Shown: positions 1 to 8,909 of the stretch, one piece after another
Position numbering within the stretch: position 1 is the stretch's first letter
Layout: every line of letters starts with the position of its first letter
Source of the DNA: Balneola sp. EhC07
Lineage (GTDB): Bacteria > Bacteroidota > Rhodothermia > Balneolales > Balneolaceae
Assembly (NCBI RefSeq): GCF_001650905.1
Contig: NZ_LXYG01000016.1
Coordinates: 1-64,000, forward strand
Length of the DNA stretch: 64,000 bases
Direction: 5' to 3'
Notes under the pieces: generated by a model
What the model saw: only the letters and a program-made list of their open reading frames with translations
Told to the model about the DNA's origin: nothing
Database searches by the model: none
Program-made: the position numbers and the translations under genes

Positions 1-423
1 GAACAAACAAGTGGAAGTGATATTGAGGTTGCAAGATTTGAAGGAAACGGGAACGTAGGCATCGGCACTAGCAATCCAGATCAAAAACTAACGGTAAAGG
101 GTAAAATCCATTCCGAGGAAGTGATTGTAGATTTAAACGTGCCTGGTCCGGATTATGTATTTGAAGAAGATTATGACCTCACTACTCTTAAAGATCTGGA
201 AGCCTACATTAAAGCCAACAAACACTTGCCTGAAATTCCTTCTGCTAAGGAAATGGAAGCAAACGGGATTACTCTGGGAGAGATGAATATGCTACTACTT
301 AAGAAAATTGAAGAACTAACTCTTTATGCAATAGAGCAGGAAAAAGCAAAAGACAAGCAACAGGAGATAATTAATTTGCTTATTCAACGAATTGAAAAAC
401 TCGAAAATAAACAAGGGAACTAA
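1..423 (+). CDS. Secreted tail-fibre-like protein, C-terminal part (5' truncated by window)
   Basis: The reading frame is open from base 1, so the gene begins outside the window; a GTG at 121 is only an internal valine. The visible part carries the GNVGIGTSNP motif, seen in secreted Bacteroidota proteins that resemble phage tail fibres. A conserved block follows (PDYVFEE, LEAYIKANKHLPEIPSA, GEMNMLLLKKIEELTLY), ending in a charged coiled coil. The same C-terminal block recurs in the genes at 425-1447 and 8910-9710, so this is one of three paralogs around the RHS gene. The stop lies one base before the next ATG, which suggests co-transcription. The function is unknown. The coiled coil suggests oligomerisation, possibly trimerisation, at the cell surface; that is inference. 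Confidence 0.75.
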   Translation, partial: EQTSGSDIEVARFEGNGNVGIGTSNPDQKLTVKGKIHSEEVIVDLNVPGPDYVFEEDYDLTTLKDLEAYIKANKHLPEIPSAKEMEANGITLGEMNMLLLKKIEELTLYAIEQEKAKDKQQEIINLLIQRIEKLENKQGN

Positions 424-424
424 A

Positions 425-1447
425 ATGAAGAACGTATTTCTATTGATGCTTTTTCTAAGCCTCGCTACTATTTCTAAAGCTCAGTGGAACACCTCAGGTA
501 GCGATATTTATTATAATTCCGGAAAAGTTGGGATTGGCACCACTAACCCTGAGGCAGAATTGGACGTTTCAGGAACCATTAAATATTCCGGATATGGTTT
601 CGATGATTATATAAGAAAAAGAGTTTCAGGTTTTGTTAATAATGAAAGGACACACTATTTAATATTATATAAATCCTCAGATACAGTGACAAGAGTGGTA
701 GGAAGATTCTTAGGAGTTCGGAGCACCGGGTCAAGTAATCCGGCATCTTTACATATGATAATTGAAGCCGGAAGGGGAACGGGATCAAATCATGATGTTA
801 ATATTCAGTATTCGTCAATTTCAGGAAAAAATAGCGGATATAAATTATCGAGTGTTACCTTAGATTATAACGGAAACAATTATGTTGCAGTAAAAATAGA
901 TCCGGGTTCTACTAGCACAATTCTTAGCTCGGGATATTTTGATGGAGTAATACATAATGCAGATTTATTTGTGCTTCCTTCTGACTCAGTTAATAATATT
1001 ATCGATTATTCTCCAACTCAAAATATAAAGAAAACAGCCATTCTCAGCCCTGTTTATATTGATGGTAAGTTGGGTATTGGTACAGAAGACCCAAGCCATA
1101 CTCTGGAAGTAAATGGCACTGTTCGATCTAAAGAAGTAATCGTAGAGGCTACGGGCTGGCCGGATTATGTATTTGAAGATGCCTATACATTGCCAAGTTT
1201 AGAAGAGCTTGAAGCCTACATTGAAGCCAATAAGCACTTGCCCGGAATCCCAACTGCAGAAGAAGTAGAGAAAAATGGGCAGCAAGTTGGGGAGACGCAA
1301 AAATTACTTTTGAGGAAGATTGAAGAGTTAACCTTATATGTGATTATGCAAGATCAGGTAAATAAGAAACAGCAAAATGTAATTGACAAGTTGCTTGAAG
1401 CAAATCAACTTTTAATTGAGCATCTAGAAAAGAAAAATGATAATTAA
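425..1447 (+). CDS. Secreted tail-fibre-like protein
   Basis: The 340-residue protein begins with a clear signal peptide (MKNVFLLMLFLSLATISKAQ). I chose the ATG at 425 over one at 392 because it starts exactly at that signal peptide. Two VGIGTTNP-type motifs bracket a beta-rich middle of about 180 residues. The end is the conserved block WPDYVFEDAY, ANKHLPGIP, KIEELTLYVI followed by a glutamine/lysine-rich coiled coil. The block is shared with the neighbours at 1-423 and 8910-9710, while the middle differs between them, so the family has a constant C terminus and a variable body. The gene lies two bases upstream of the RHS gene and is probably in its operon. No enzymatic motif is visible. A surface structural or display role next to the RHS protein is plausible but unproven. 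Confidence 0.75.
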   Translation: MKNVFLLMLFLSLATISKAQWNTSGSDIYYNSGKVGIGTTNPEAELDVSGTIKYSGYGFDDYIRKRVSGFVNNERTHYLILYKSSDTVTRVVGRFLGVRSTGSSNPASLHMIIEAGRGTGSNHDVNIQYSSISGKNSGYKLSSVTLDYNGNNYVAVKIDPGSTSTILSSGYFDGVIHNADLFVLPSDSVNNIIDYSPTQNIKKTAILSPVYIDGKLGIGTEDPSHTLEVNGTVRSKEVIVEATGWPDYVFEDAYTLPSLEELEAYIEANKHLPGIPTAEEVEKNGQQVGETQKLLLRKIEELTLYVIMQDQVNKKQQNVIDKLLEANQLLIEHLEKKNDN

Positions 1448-1448
1448 C

Positions 1449-4400
1449 ATGAAAATACCAACTATATATTTTTACGCTATCGTACTTGCATTATTCTTAA
1501 CAACAGATGCCTATAGTCAGGGTGGGGCAAATGGTGACCGAATGCAAGCAACATCATTTAATACCGGATTTTCTTCACCTACAGCAGCATCAATTGCAAA
1601 ATTCACCGAAATACCGATGGCCTATTCCACAGGAGCTCCTAGTATTTCTGTACCGTTGCATGGAGGGGGTATTCCGCTAACGTTGCAGTACAATGCTTCC
1701 GGAATTCGTGTGCAAGAGTTACCCGGTTGGGTAGGTCTGGGTTGGTCGCTGAATGCAGGAGGAGTAATTACACGTACGGTGTATGGACTCCCCGATGATG
1801 TGCCCAATGGATTTTACCATGAAGGGAATCAGACTCGGCTTTATGCCAATGGAACAACTAGCGGAACTGCTAAGGAAGATTTTCAGTATGATGTAGCGAG
1901 TGGTATTTTGGACTCTGAACCAGATTTGTTCACCATAAATGCTCCGGGAATTAGCGGGACTTTTGTTTTTGATGATACGGGTGATGGTTCCACAGTTCCA
2001 AGCATTATTAAGCTACCCCACAGCAATATTAAAATTACATTTCAGGAGAACTCAACCTCAGAAGAGATTGATTCCTTTACTATAATTTCAGAAAACGGAA
2101 CCAAATACGTGTTTTCCGAAACGGAGCGCTCGTTCATCTCTACTTATCCTTCTGACAACGCTTTTGGAGGAGTAAATAGCTCTGTAAACTACACTTCTTC
2201 CTGGTATCTAACTTCTGTGGTTTATCCAGATCGTAATACTCCGGTAACCATTACCTACAACGAGAATCAGGATAATATAGATATAGATAACATCCTGTCA
2301 GAGACCTGGACTACAGTAAACCCGGGTTACAATTTTAATTGCAGTGTTTCGAATGTGACCACAAAGCATAAGGTGCGAAACCGAAACAAGGTGTGGACTA
2401 AGCGGGTAGATCAGATTACAACCGCAACCGAAACCATCGACTTTAAGGTAAATGAATCCAATTCTCATATAAATAATATCAGACTGGATTCCATAGTAGT
2501 AAAGAACAAGCAAGGGTTGGTTAAAAAGACTATTGTATTATCGTACTTGAATGGTATGCTGGGCGGTCGGCAAGCTTTAGAGGAGGTGGTTATTAAGGGA
2601 ATTAATGGTAAACAAAACCCTCCTTATACCTTTGAGTATTATAATACGGGCTCTAGTGTGCTACCGGCCAGAACTTCTTATGATGTGGATTACTGGGGAT
2701 ACTATAACGGAGCAAATAACGGAACTGCGGCATCACTTATTCCGGAAGTAAGCGTAGACGGATACAATTTTACAGGAATTGATCGCGAGCCTGATGGCTC
2801 TTCAAATGCCGTGTACTCCCGAGCCGGTACTCTTAAGAAAATGACATATCCTACCGGAGGATACTCCTCATATGAATACGAGCCAAACGAACACAACTTT
2901 GCTTCTAATATTAAGAAAGTTGGAGGGATTCGCGTAAAAAAGATCACGCTTCATGATGGGATAAGTTCTGCAAATAATATTGTTAAAGAATACAAGTATC
3001 GTTCCTCTCTTAATTCTTCGATATCCAGTGGCCATCCAATTCAAGGCAACCATGTACCATACCATAAAGTACAGCAAGGTGAGCCTGGTTATGACTCCAA
3101 CTGCGAGACTTACATTCGTAATACAAACGCACACACTGCTTCGGGACCGGTTGTGGTTTATAGTGAGGTGCAGGAGTACATTAGCTCTAGTGCAAACACC
3201 GATGGATACAGCAATATTGATCTCACTGTTTCATCAGCCAATAATGGAAGACATGATTTTTCATGGAGGCGAGGGAAAGTCCTCAATCGTAAAGAATTTA
3301 ATTCAGGAGATTCTCTTATTACAGAACAAATTAACACCTACAATTTTGACTACGCCTCAAGTGATTTTACGGATGAAATTTGGGGAGTAGAAATACAAGT
3401 AGATGAAATCTTTTGTGGAGGGTTGTCTGAGTGTCCGGCTTATACATTCGAAGATAAAAGGAAGTACAAATACTATGGGCGATATAATGTTCAAACCTCT
3501 TCTAAAACCAAAATTTATGAAGGATCGGGAAATTATGTGGAAAGTGGTGAAAGCTTCACCTACGAAGATGTTAGTGGGAATAATGACTACCAGTTAACCA
3601 CCATAATCAAAACTAATTCCAGCAAAGATACCGTGCTTACCAAATTAGAGTACGCTCACGAAACCCATCAGATAGCCATGGGGACGTCCTCGGTAAATAT
3701 GCTTTCTCAACCGTATGCAGTGTCATTAACAAAAGCAGATGGATCAGTATTGGCTAAGCATTGGACAGAATGGGCTAAAAACTCTGTTACAGAAAATCGT
3801 TGGCAACCTGTAAAAAGCTGGCAATGGACAGACAGCACTACGACCTCACCAGACAGCACCAACGCCGTAATAGTAAGTGAGGTTCTGGATTATGACGACT
3901 ACGGTAATCCTCTTGAAGTGAAAGATGCGCTTGGAGCCATTACCAAATACTACTTTGGAAGCAACGGCTCGCCATTTTCATACAGCGGACAATATGGAAC
4001 CAACGGCATATACCTGACGGGGATGAAGCAGCTTCTGACCAGCGCAAGCAGTGGGGTGTGCGGTAATGACGCTTTGTGCACACAAGCCTCATACGATGAC
4101 TACGGGCGGGTAACCAGCATGCAGGATCCCTCAGATATAACAAGCAGTTTTGTCTACGACGACCTGCATCGTTTACAAGAGATTAAAAACGATTCCAGTC
4201 AAGTTATTAACGAATATATCTACACTTATACAGGAACCAATTTTAGTGCAACTAACCCAAATTGGATTGAAGTAGACAGCTATGATGGAGCTATTACACG
4301 AACATCCCGTGCTTATGTAGACGGATTGGGGAGAGATATACAAAACGTAACTCTGGCCGATGGAAAGGTAGTAGTGACCGCCACTGAATACGATGAAGTA

Positions 4401-7400
4401 GGCAGACCTTGGAAAGCCTACAAACCTTTCTACAAAACCGGAACGGGATTAACCTACGTAAATGATGCTCCTGCACAGGCTAAATCTAAAAACAACAACA
4501 ACGATTATGCCTTCGCTGAATCGGTATATGAAGAAAACCCACTCTCTCGCACGGACAAAACCATTCCTATGGGTGGAGAAAGTAGCTTCGGAGCTACAAA
4601 CCAAACATACGGAGTTGAAGCTATCATAGAGGGTACAGACACTCTATACTTATCTTATACTGAATTAGCTGACCAACTAGGAAAAAAAGTAAAAACCTAT
4701 ATCGACGGTTGGGGTAGAATGGTACGATCAGTGGGAGACCCTGGTGGGATTAATGTTATTACTGAGAATATTTATAATGAATTAGATCAACTAATAGAAG
4801 TGCGGCATCCCAATTATTTTGATCCGCCAACCGGAAGTAATGCTGATGACTGGGTAACTACCTACAGTCACGACAAAAGGGGTAATATGATCAATAAAAT
4901 AGGAATGGACTTTGATACCGTAAACTATGTATACAATAAAGCGGGACAATTGCGTTTCAGTCAAACACAAAATCAAGAAGATGCTAAAGAAGTGACATAT
5001 GTTCAGTATGATAAACTTGGAAGGGCGATAGAAAATGGTATAGCAGATTATTCCGGAGATGTAACCGTGTTAAATGGCTATATTACTCAATCTTTTGAAA
5101 ACAGTGATGACTATGTTAAAGGAGTTAATGCATACGATGAAGTACCGTCTACAAGTGCTTATCCCTGGAGTGAATTTGCAAGCCAGATTGGAAACTTCAA
5201 TCCCGAAAAAACTGAGGGTAAACTAGTTGCAGATATGTATAAGTTTGGAAATGATCCTCTGGAAGCTAATGTAGATACTTCCGGGTTAGGTATTAACAAC
5301 GCAGCTACTTATCAGGCAGCAGATACGTTAACGCTGAGCACCTCAGATATAAACGCCGGGAGCAATGTAACTTTAAAGGCCGGAAAGGCAGTGATTCTTA
5401 AAAACAATGTAACAGCTGAATCGGGCTCAAACCTGAATGTTTATATTGATACCAACTTAATTGGGTCAGACTCAGTGGGAGTTAGTACAGCAACCGGAAA
5501 TAATCCTTGGTTGTTGAACTTATACAGTTATGACAATGAAGGGCGTCTGGCTACCAAAAAAATATTAGTTGGAGATCAACGCGATTGGGATGCTACCATC
5601 AGCTATACATATAATCGCTTAGGAGAACTTATCGAGCGGAAAGTTGAATTTGGAGGACAGACCCTATACCATCATTACAGCTACAATAATTTGGGTCAGC
5701 TTACGGAAGTATATCTGTCTGATGATGGAACACAACCATCAGAACCTGAAATAAGTTATACTTACACTGCTGATGGCCAGATAGAAGGGAAAGAATATAA
5801 AGGCAACACCATTGTTGATTACACCTACGATATTCAAAGCAGGTTAACTCAGATCAACGATCCGGGTAGTGGAAGTTACCCGTTTGCAGCAGAATATGAA
5901 TACTTAAAAAACGGTAACATAAAAGTAGCTGAATTTAAAAACCCCCTCACCTCTATGGGTAGTGCACACCAACGCTATAAATACACCCATAGCTATGATA
6001 ATTTAAACAGGCTGGAAAATGCCGTTTACAGCAACTACAACAGTAGTTGGGACACTACCAACGCCTTTAAATTGGATAGCCTGCAATACGATCTTCAGGG
6101 GAATATTTTTAAATTGAAACGCTATGATGAAACAGGAGCTCTTCTGGATAATCTCTCATATTCTTATACAAATGGGCAAGGTGAGGTAACTAACCGCTTA
6201 CATAAAGTAACGGATGGAGAGGCAGTAACCACGGAAAGTTGGGATGCAGAAACCGCAACCTTCGGGTATGACAGGAACGGAAATATGACCAGCCAAACCG
6301 GAAAGTTTAATGAGTTAGTGTACAACGAATTTAACTTGCCTGTGCAGATAACCACGGCGGCTAATAACAAACTTGTTGCCAATTATAATGGAATGGGGCA
6401 CCGTATTATTAAAGAGTTTAAAACTTCATCAGGGAATACATGGAACTACTATTTGCGTGATGGTGATCAGACATTAGCTATCTTAAACGAGCAAGATGAA
6501 GTGGATTTTAATATTATAGGGCAAGGTATTGAAGGACGTTGGGGCGAGGTAACCTTAACCGGATTATTCAATACCGGTGGAGCTATTTACTCTGAAAGCG
6601 AAACCAATGACACTAAGACCACCGCGGACGGTCGGATAAGAAGCGGATGGACCTCGGGAAATCTTGATGACTGGAACGATGAAGATTGGTATTATATAGA
6701 TGTACTTGGAGATGGAACAATGACCTATTCTATAGACTTGCAGGATGTTATTCATACAAGTCGGGAATTTACAGTAGAGTTGCATAATGCCTCAGGGTTA
6801 GTACAAACCCACACAGGCACCATGCCGGTAACAGGCAGCCGAAGTGTAAGCGAGGGACGATACTGGCTAAAAGTAAAAAGTACTGATCAATTTATTGATT
6901 ACGATTATGGGATATATGTAAGTGGGTCTTTAACAAGTACAACCCAAGCTTTTAGTTGGTACTATCTTAAAGATCACTTGGGGAGCACCCGTGCTGTTGT
7001 AAAAGACAATGGCAGTCATGAAGACAGTTTTGACTATTACCCGTTTGGACTGGTCATGCCTGGAAGGTCGAGTAACTCCGCCAACCCTAACGATGCCTAT
7101 AAGTTTACCGGCTACGAGCACGATGACGAAGCGGGCATAGATATTTACCACGCCAACGCAAGAGGCTACGATCCGGTGCTGGGCAGGTTTATGCAAATAG
7201 ATCCGCTATCCGATTTGTTTGCTGGGTGGACTCCATACCATTATACCCATAACAACCCGTTAAATATGATTGATCCTACAGGGATGTTTTCTACTCATAC
7301 CGATAGTGCGGGGAACGTGGTTGCTGTATATGATGATGGGGATACAAGTATATATAGTCATAATCAAAGCTCAGAAGAAATCAAAAAGCATACACAAGCT

Positions 7401-7919
7401 TGCCAAGCTAATGGAGATACTGCTTGTAATGGAACAAAACGGGGAGAGACTTATACAATAGACGCTCTTGAAGAGGGTGATATTGTAATGTTTGGCTCAA
7501 ATGAAGCAACAGAATTATTCATGACGGCTTTTTATAAACATATTTTATCTACCGATCAATTTAACGATCCGGGGATGGGACCTCTTTTCGCAGTTGCCGA
7601 ATACATGTCGAAAGCAGGTAATACTGGAGCCTATGACATTAAACATGGTCAAGATCCTGGAAAAGCTACTATGCTATTTGGTAAATATGTCACTTCTCGA
7701 CAAGCTGGGAATATGCTTGCAGGTTTTGTAGCTGCACACAATGGTTTACCATTTAATGCAACTATGAAAGGTTTTGGAGCTTATCAATTATCTGGGAATA
7801 AAATAAATATGAGTATGATAAAGAATTTCCTTTTTAATCCTGGAGCACCTAACTATGGGGAAAGACCAAAATCTTCACAATATCAGCAAATCGGCTATAA
7901 ACTGAAGAAGGGATTTTAG
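1449..7919 (+). CDS. RHS/YD-repeat polymorphic-toxin-like secreted protein
   Basis: The protein has 2156 residues counted from the ATG at 1449, which opens a signal peptide (MKIPTIYFYAIVLALFLT..AYSQ). The N-terminal third has the SpvB/RHS entry sequence found in Bacteroidota (SISVPLHGGGIPLTLQYNAS, LGWSLNAGG). Many YD repeats follow. Two modules interrupt the shell: an AG-rich beta repeat (about 1279-1337) and a PPC-like domain (about 1715-1828). The RHS core ends at about 1838-1946 with YLKDHLGSTRAVV, GRFMQIDPLSD and NPLNMIDPTGM. After this hallmark junction comes a roughly 210-residue tail of different character. It contains YDIKHGQ, FGKYVTSRQAGN and GFGAYQLSGNK and vaguely recalls the toxin-44 (Ntox44) RNase family. 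By analogy the tail would be a toxin encapsulated by the RHS shell. The toxin identity is a weak guess; the RHS call is firm. Confidence 0.9.
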   Translation: MKIPTIYFYAIVLALFLTTDAYSQGGANGDRMQATSFNTGFSSPTAASIAKFTEIPMAYSTGAPSISVPLHGGGIPLTLQYNASGIRVQELPGWVGLGWSLNAGGVITRTVYGLPDDVPNGFYHEGNQTRLYANGTTSGTAKEDFQYDVASGILDSEPDLFTINAPGISGTFVFDDTGDGSTVPSIIKLPHSNIKITFQENSTSEEIDSFTIISENGTKYVFSETERSFISTYPSDNAFGGVNSSVNYTSSWYLTSVVYPDRNTPVTITYNENQDNIDIDNILSETWTTVNPGYNFNCSVSNVTTKHKVRNRNKVWTKRVDQITTATETIDFKVNESNSHINNIRLDSIVVKNKQGLVKKTIVLSYLNGMLGGRQALEEVVIKGINGKQNPPYTFEYYNTGSSVLPARTSYDVDYWGYYNGANNGTAASLIPEVSVDGYNFTGIDREPDGSSNAVYSRAGTLKKMTYPTGGYSSYEYEPNEHNFASNIKKVGGIRVKKITLHDGISSANNIVKEYKYRSSLNSSISSGHPIQGNHVPYHKVQQGEPGYDSNCETYIRNTNAHTASGPVVVYSEVQEYISSSANTDGYSNIDLTVSSANNGRHDFSWRRGKVLNRKEFNSGDSLITEQINTYNFDYASSDFTDEIWGVEIQVDEIFCGGLSECPAYTFEDKRKYKYYGRYNVQTSSKTKIYEGSGNYVESGESFTYEDVSGNNDYQLTTIIKTNSSKDTVLTKLEYAHETHQIAMGTSSVNMLSQPYAVSLTKADGSVLAKHWTEWAKNSVTENRWQPVKSWQWTDSTTTSPDSTNAVIVSEVLDYDDYGNPLEVKDALGAITKYYFGSNGSPFSYSGQYGTNGIYLTGMKQLLTSASSGVCGNDALCTQASYDDYGRVTSMQDPSDITSSFVYDDLHRLQEIKNDSSQVINEYIYTYTGTNFSATNPNWIEVDSYDGAITRTSRAYVDGLGRDIQNVTLADGKVVVTATEYDEVGRPWKAYKPFYKTGTGLTYVNDAPAQAKSKNNNNDYAFAESVYEENPLSRTDKTIPMGGESSFGATNQTYGVEAIIEGTDTLYLSYTELADQLGKKVKTYIDGWGRMVRSVGDPGGINVITENIYNELDQLIEVRHPNYFDPPTGSNADDWVTTYSHDKRGNMINKIGMDFDTVNYVYNKAGQLRFSQTQNQEDAKEVTYVQYDKLGRAIENGIADYSGDVTVLNGYITQSFENSDDYVKGVNAYDEVPSTSAYPWSEFASQIGNFNPEKTEGKLVADMYKFGNDPLEANVDTSGLGINNAATYQAADTLTLSTSDINAGSNVTLKAGKAVILKNNVTAESGSNLNVYIDTNLIGSDSVGVSTATGNNPWLLNLYSYDNEGRLATKKILVGDQRDWDATISYTYNRLGELIERKVEFGGQTLYHHYSYNNLGQLTEVYLSDDGTQPSEPEISYTYTADGQIEGKEYKGNTIVDYTYDIQSRLTQINDPGSGSYPFAAEYEYLKNGNIKVAEFKNPLTSMGSAHQRYKYTHSYDNLNRLENAVYSNYNSSWDTTNAFKLDSLQYDLQGNIFKLKRYDETGALLDNLSYSYTNGQGEVTNRLHKVTDGEAVTTESWDAETATFGYDRNGNMTSQTGKFNELVYNEFNLPVQITTAANNKLVANYNGMGHRIIKEFKTSSGNTWNYYLRDGDQTLAILNEQDEVDFNIIGQGIEGRWGEVTLTGLFNTGGAIYSESETNDTKTTADGRIRSGWTSGNLDDWNDEDWYYIDVLGDGTMTYSIDLQDVIHTSREFTVELHNASGLVQTHTGTMPVTGSRSVSEGRYWLKVKSTDQFIDYDYGIYVSGSLTSTTQAFSWYYLKDHLGSTRAVVKDNGSHEDSFDYYPFGLVMPGRSSNSANPNDAYKFTGYEHDDEAGIDIYHANARGYDPVLGRFMQIDPLSDLFAGWTPYHYTHNNPLNMIDPTGMFSTHTDSAGNVVAVYDDGDTSIYSHNQSSEEIKKHTQACQANGDTACNGTKRGETYTIDALEEGDIVMFGSNEATELFMTAFYKHILSTDQFNDPGMGPLFAVAEYMSKAGNTGAYDIKHGQDPGKATMLFGKYVTSRQAGNMLAGFVAAHNGLPFNATMKGFGAYQLSGNKINMSMIKNFLFNPGAPNYGERPKSSQYQQIGYKLKKGF

Positions 7920-7921
7920 TG

Positions 7922-8311
7922 ATGAAGAAAATATTTTTTACTATTGCTTTTATTGGTCTCTTCTTAAGTGGATGTGACTCAAATAAAGAAATAAAGAAAA
8001 TAATACATCCATCAACGAATGAAGAACTTGCAATATTGGTACTTAGTGGATTTGATGATGATATTACATACTTAGTTAACGGCGAATTAGAAAATGGCGA
8101 ATTAAATAAGAAAGTTAATTTTGTAGCTTTTAATGATTCCTTTGGTGTCACTACCGAAGGAGACCAATGGGTTATATATCATTTAGGAGAAATCTTTGAC
8201 AGTAATAATCCAACGAACATGAATATTATTTTAAAAAAGATTGACAAAATTAAATATCGAGAAATAATAGATGAATCTGATGTTCGGTTTTTATATAGAT
8301 ATTACTTCTAA
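7922..8311 (+). CDS. Small putative lipoprotein, candidate immunity protein of the RHS tail
   Basis: The protein has 130 residues with a lipoprotein signal (hydrophobic stretch, then FLSGC with the lipobox cysteine at about residue 18). The ATG at 7922 lies two bases after the RHS stop; a GTG at 7919 would overlap it. The rest is small, acidic and without a recognised motif. A small orphan gene directly behind an RHS toxin tail is the classic place for the cognate immunity gene, and a lipidated periplasmic inhibitor would fit a toxin arriving from outside. That role is inferred from position only. A strong terminator follows immediately, so the gene closes the operon. Confidence 0.6.
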   Translation: MKKIFFTIAFIGLFLSGCDSNKEIKKIIHPSTNEELAILVLSGFDDDITYLVNGELENGELNKKVNFVAFNDSFGVTTEGDQWVIYHLGEIFDSNNPTNMNIILKKIDKIKYREIIDESDVRFLYRYYF

Positions 8312-8322
8312 ATAAACAAAGA

Positions 8323-8351
8323 GCATCCTGAGCAATCGGGATGCTTTTTTT
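8323..8351 (+). terminator. Rho-independent terminator after the RHS operon
   Basis: The arms GCATCC and GGATGC enclose a 10-base loop and are followed by seven T. It lies 12 bases after the stop of the small lipoprotein gene. Confidence 0.8.
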
Positions 8352-8354
8352 GTG

Positions 8355-8576
8355 TTAAGAAGAAGCCAGTTCCTGAAGTTTACGTTTGGCGATGAAGGCA
8401 TCAATGAGACTCTTCACGGTCTGCTTGTCTTCTTCGGGAAGTTCCTGAATGGCGGAGAAAAGTTTAAGCAGCTGCTGGTCGGTAAGTTGTCCGGCAGCTT
8501 GTTCAGCTATCGAGCCGGAAGCCAACTGATCGAGGGAAACCCCAAGATGTTTTAAGTCTTGAGCGAATGCGGAGAC
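8355..8576 (-). pseudogene. Remnant of an XRE-type transcriptional regulator (C-terminal end only)
   Basis: On the minus strand an open frame of about 74 codons without a start reads LKHLGVSLDQLASG, then LTDQQLLKLFSAIQELPEEDK and TVKSLIDAFIAKRKLQELAS, then stop. This matches the usual end of Bacteroidota XRE/HTH repressors, in which the last HTH helix region (hxVSxDxL) is followed by an ExxxxLPEEDKxxVxxLIDAxIxK helix. The helix-turn-helix itself is missing, because an in-frame stop at 8577-8579 lies inside the palindrome at 8550-8582. The gene is therefore 5' truncated and dead. The palindrome sits exactly at the breakpoint. Confidence 0.6.
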
Positions 8577-8582
8577 TTAAAA
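8550..8582. repeat. REP-like palindrome, copy 1
   Basis: The arms TTTTAAGTCT and AGACTTAAAA enclose the loop TGAGCGAATGCGG. A second copy at 8770-8803 has nearly the same loop. Together the two bracket the transposase remnant. Confidence 0.75.
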
Positions 8583-8639
8583 CTGAGAGTTAAGCAAGTT
8601 TGCAACTTGCATTAAGACATAGAACTATTAAACTTGTTT

Positions 8640-8771
8640 ATGCCGTTCAAAATCCATAACCACCAACAAGCTCATTTTATCACCTTTGGAGTAGTGGATT
8701 GGATAGATGTATTCACCAGACCAATGTAAAAGCAAGTAATTATTGACAGTTTGGAATACCCCAAAGATCTC
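8640..8771 (+). pseudogene. Remnant of a REP-associated tyrosine (Y1) transposase
   Basis: From the ATG at 8640 the frame reads MPFKIHNHQQAHFITFGVVD, then WIDVFTRPM, an in-frame TAA, then KQVIIDSLEY. This matches the N terminus of the Y1_Tnp/RAYT family in Bacteroidota, where (H/Y)F(V/I)TF.VV.WIDVFTR is followed by a DSL.YC helix. Everything downstream, including the HUH motif and catalytic tyrosine, is gone. The fragment lies between two copies of a hairpin with 10-base arms (8550-8582 and 8770-8803), the arrangement expected of a RAYT and its REP substrates. Two further small palindromes (GCAAGTTTGCAACTTGC at 8594-8610 and GCAAGTCTGCGACTTGC at 8848-8864) form an outer pair. Confidence 0.65.
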
Positions 8772-8803
8772 TGAAGTCTTGAGCGAATAGCGGAGACTTC
8801 AGA
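8770..8803. repeat. REP-like palindrome, copy 2
   Basis: The arms TCTGAAGTCT and AGACTTCAGA enclose the loop TGAGCGAATAGCGG, one base longer than the loop of copy 1 at 8550-8582. Arm sequences near the tips differ between copies by compensating changes, while the loop is conserved. Confidence 0.75.
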
Positions 8804-8909
8804 GCAGGAATGAACTTGCCAAAAGAACTAACTGGTTAAAGCAAACGGCAAGTCTGCGACTTGCATTACAGTTTATAAACTGTAAGTCTGATCTGTAACA
8901 AGATCTTTG

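Noticed and set aside
8352-8555. A 67-residue plus-strand gene
   Set aside because: The minus strand encodes a recognisable XRE regulator tail over the same bases, so this is its shadow.
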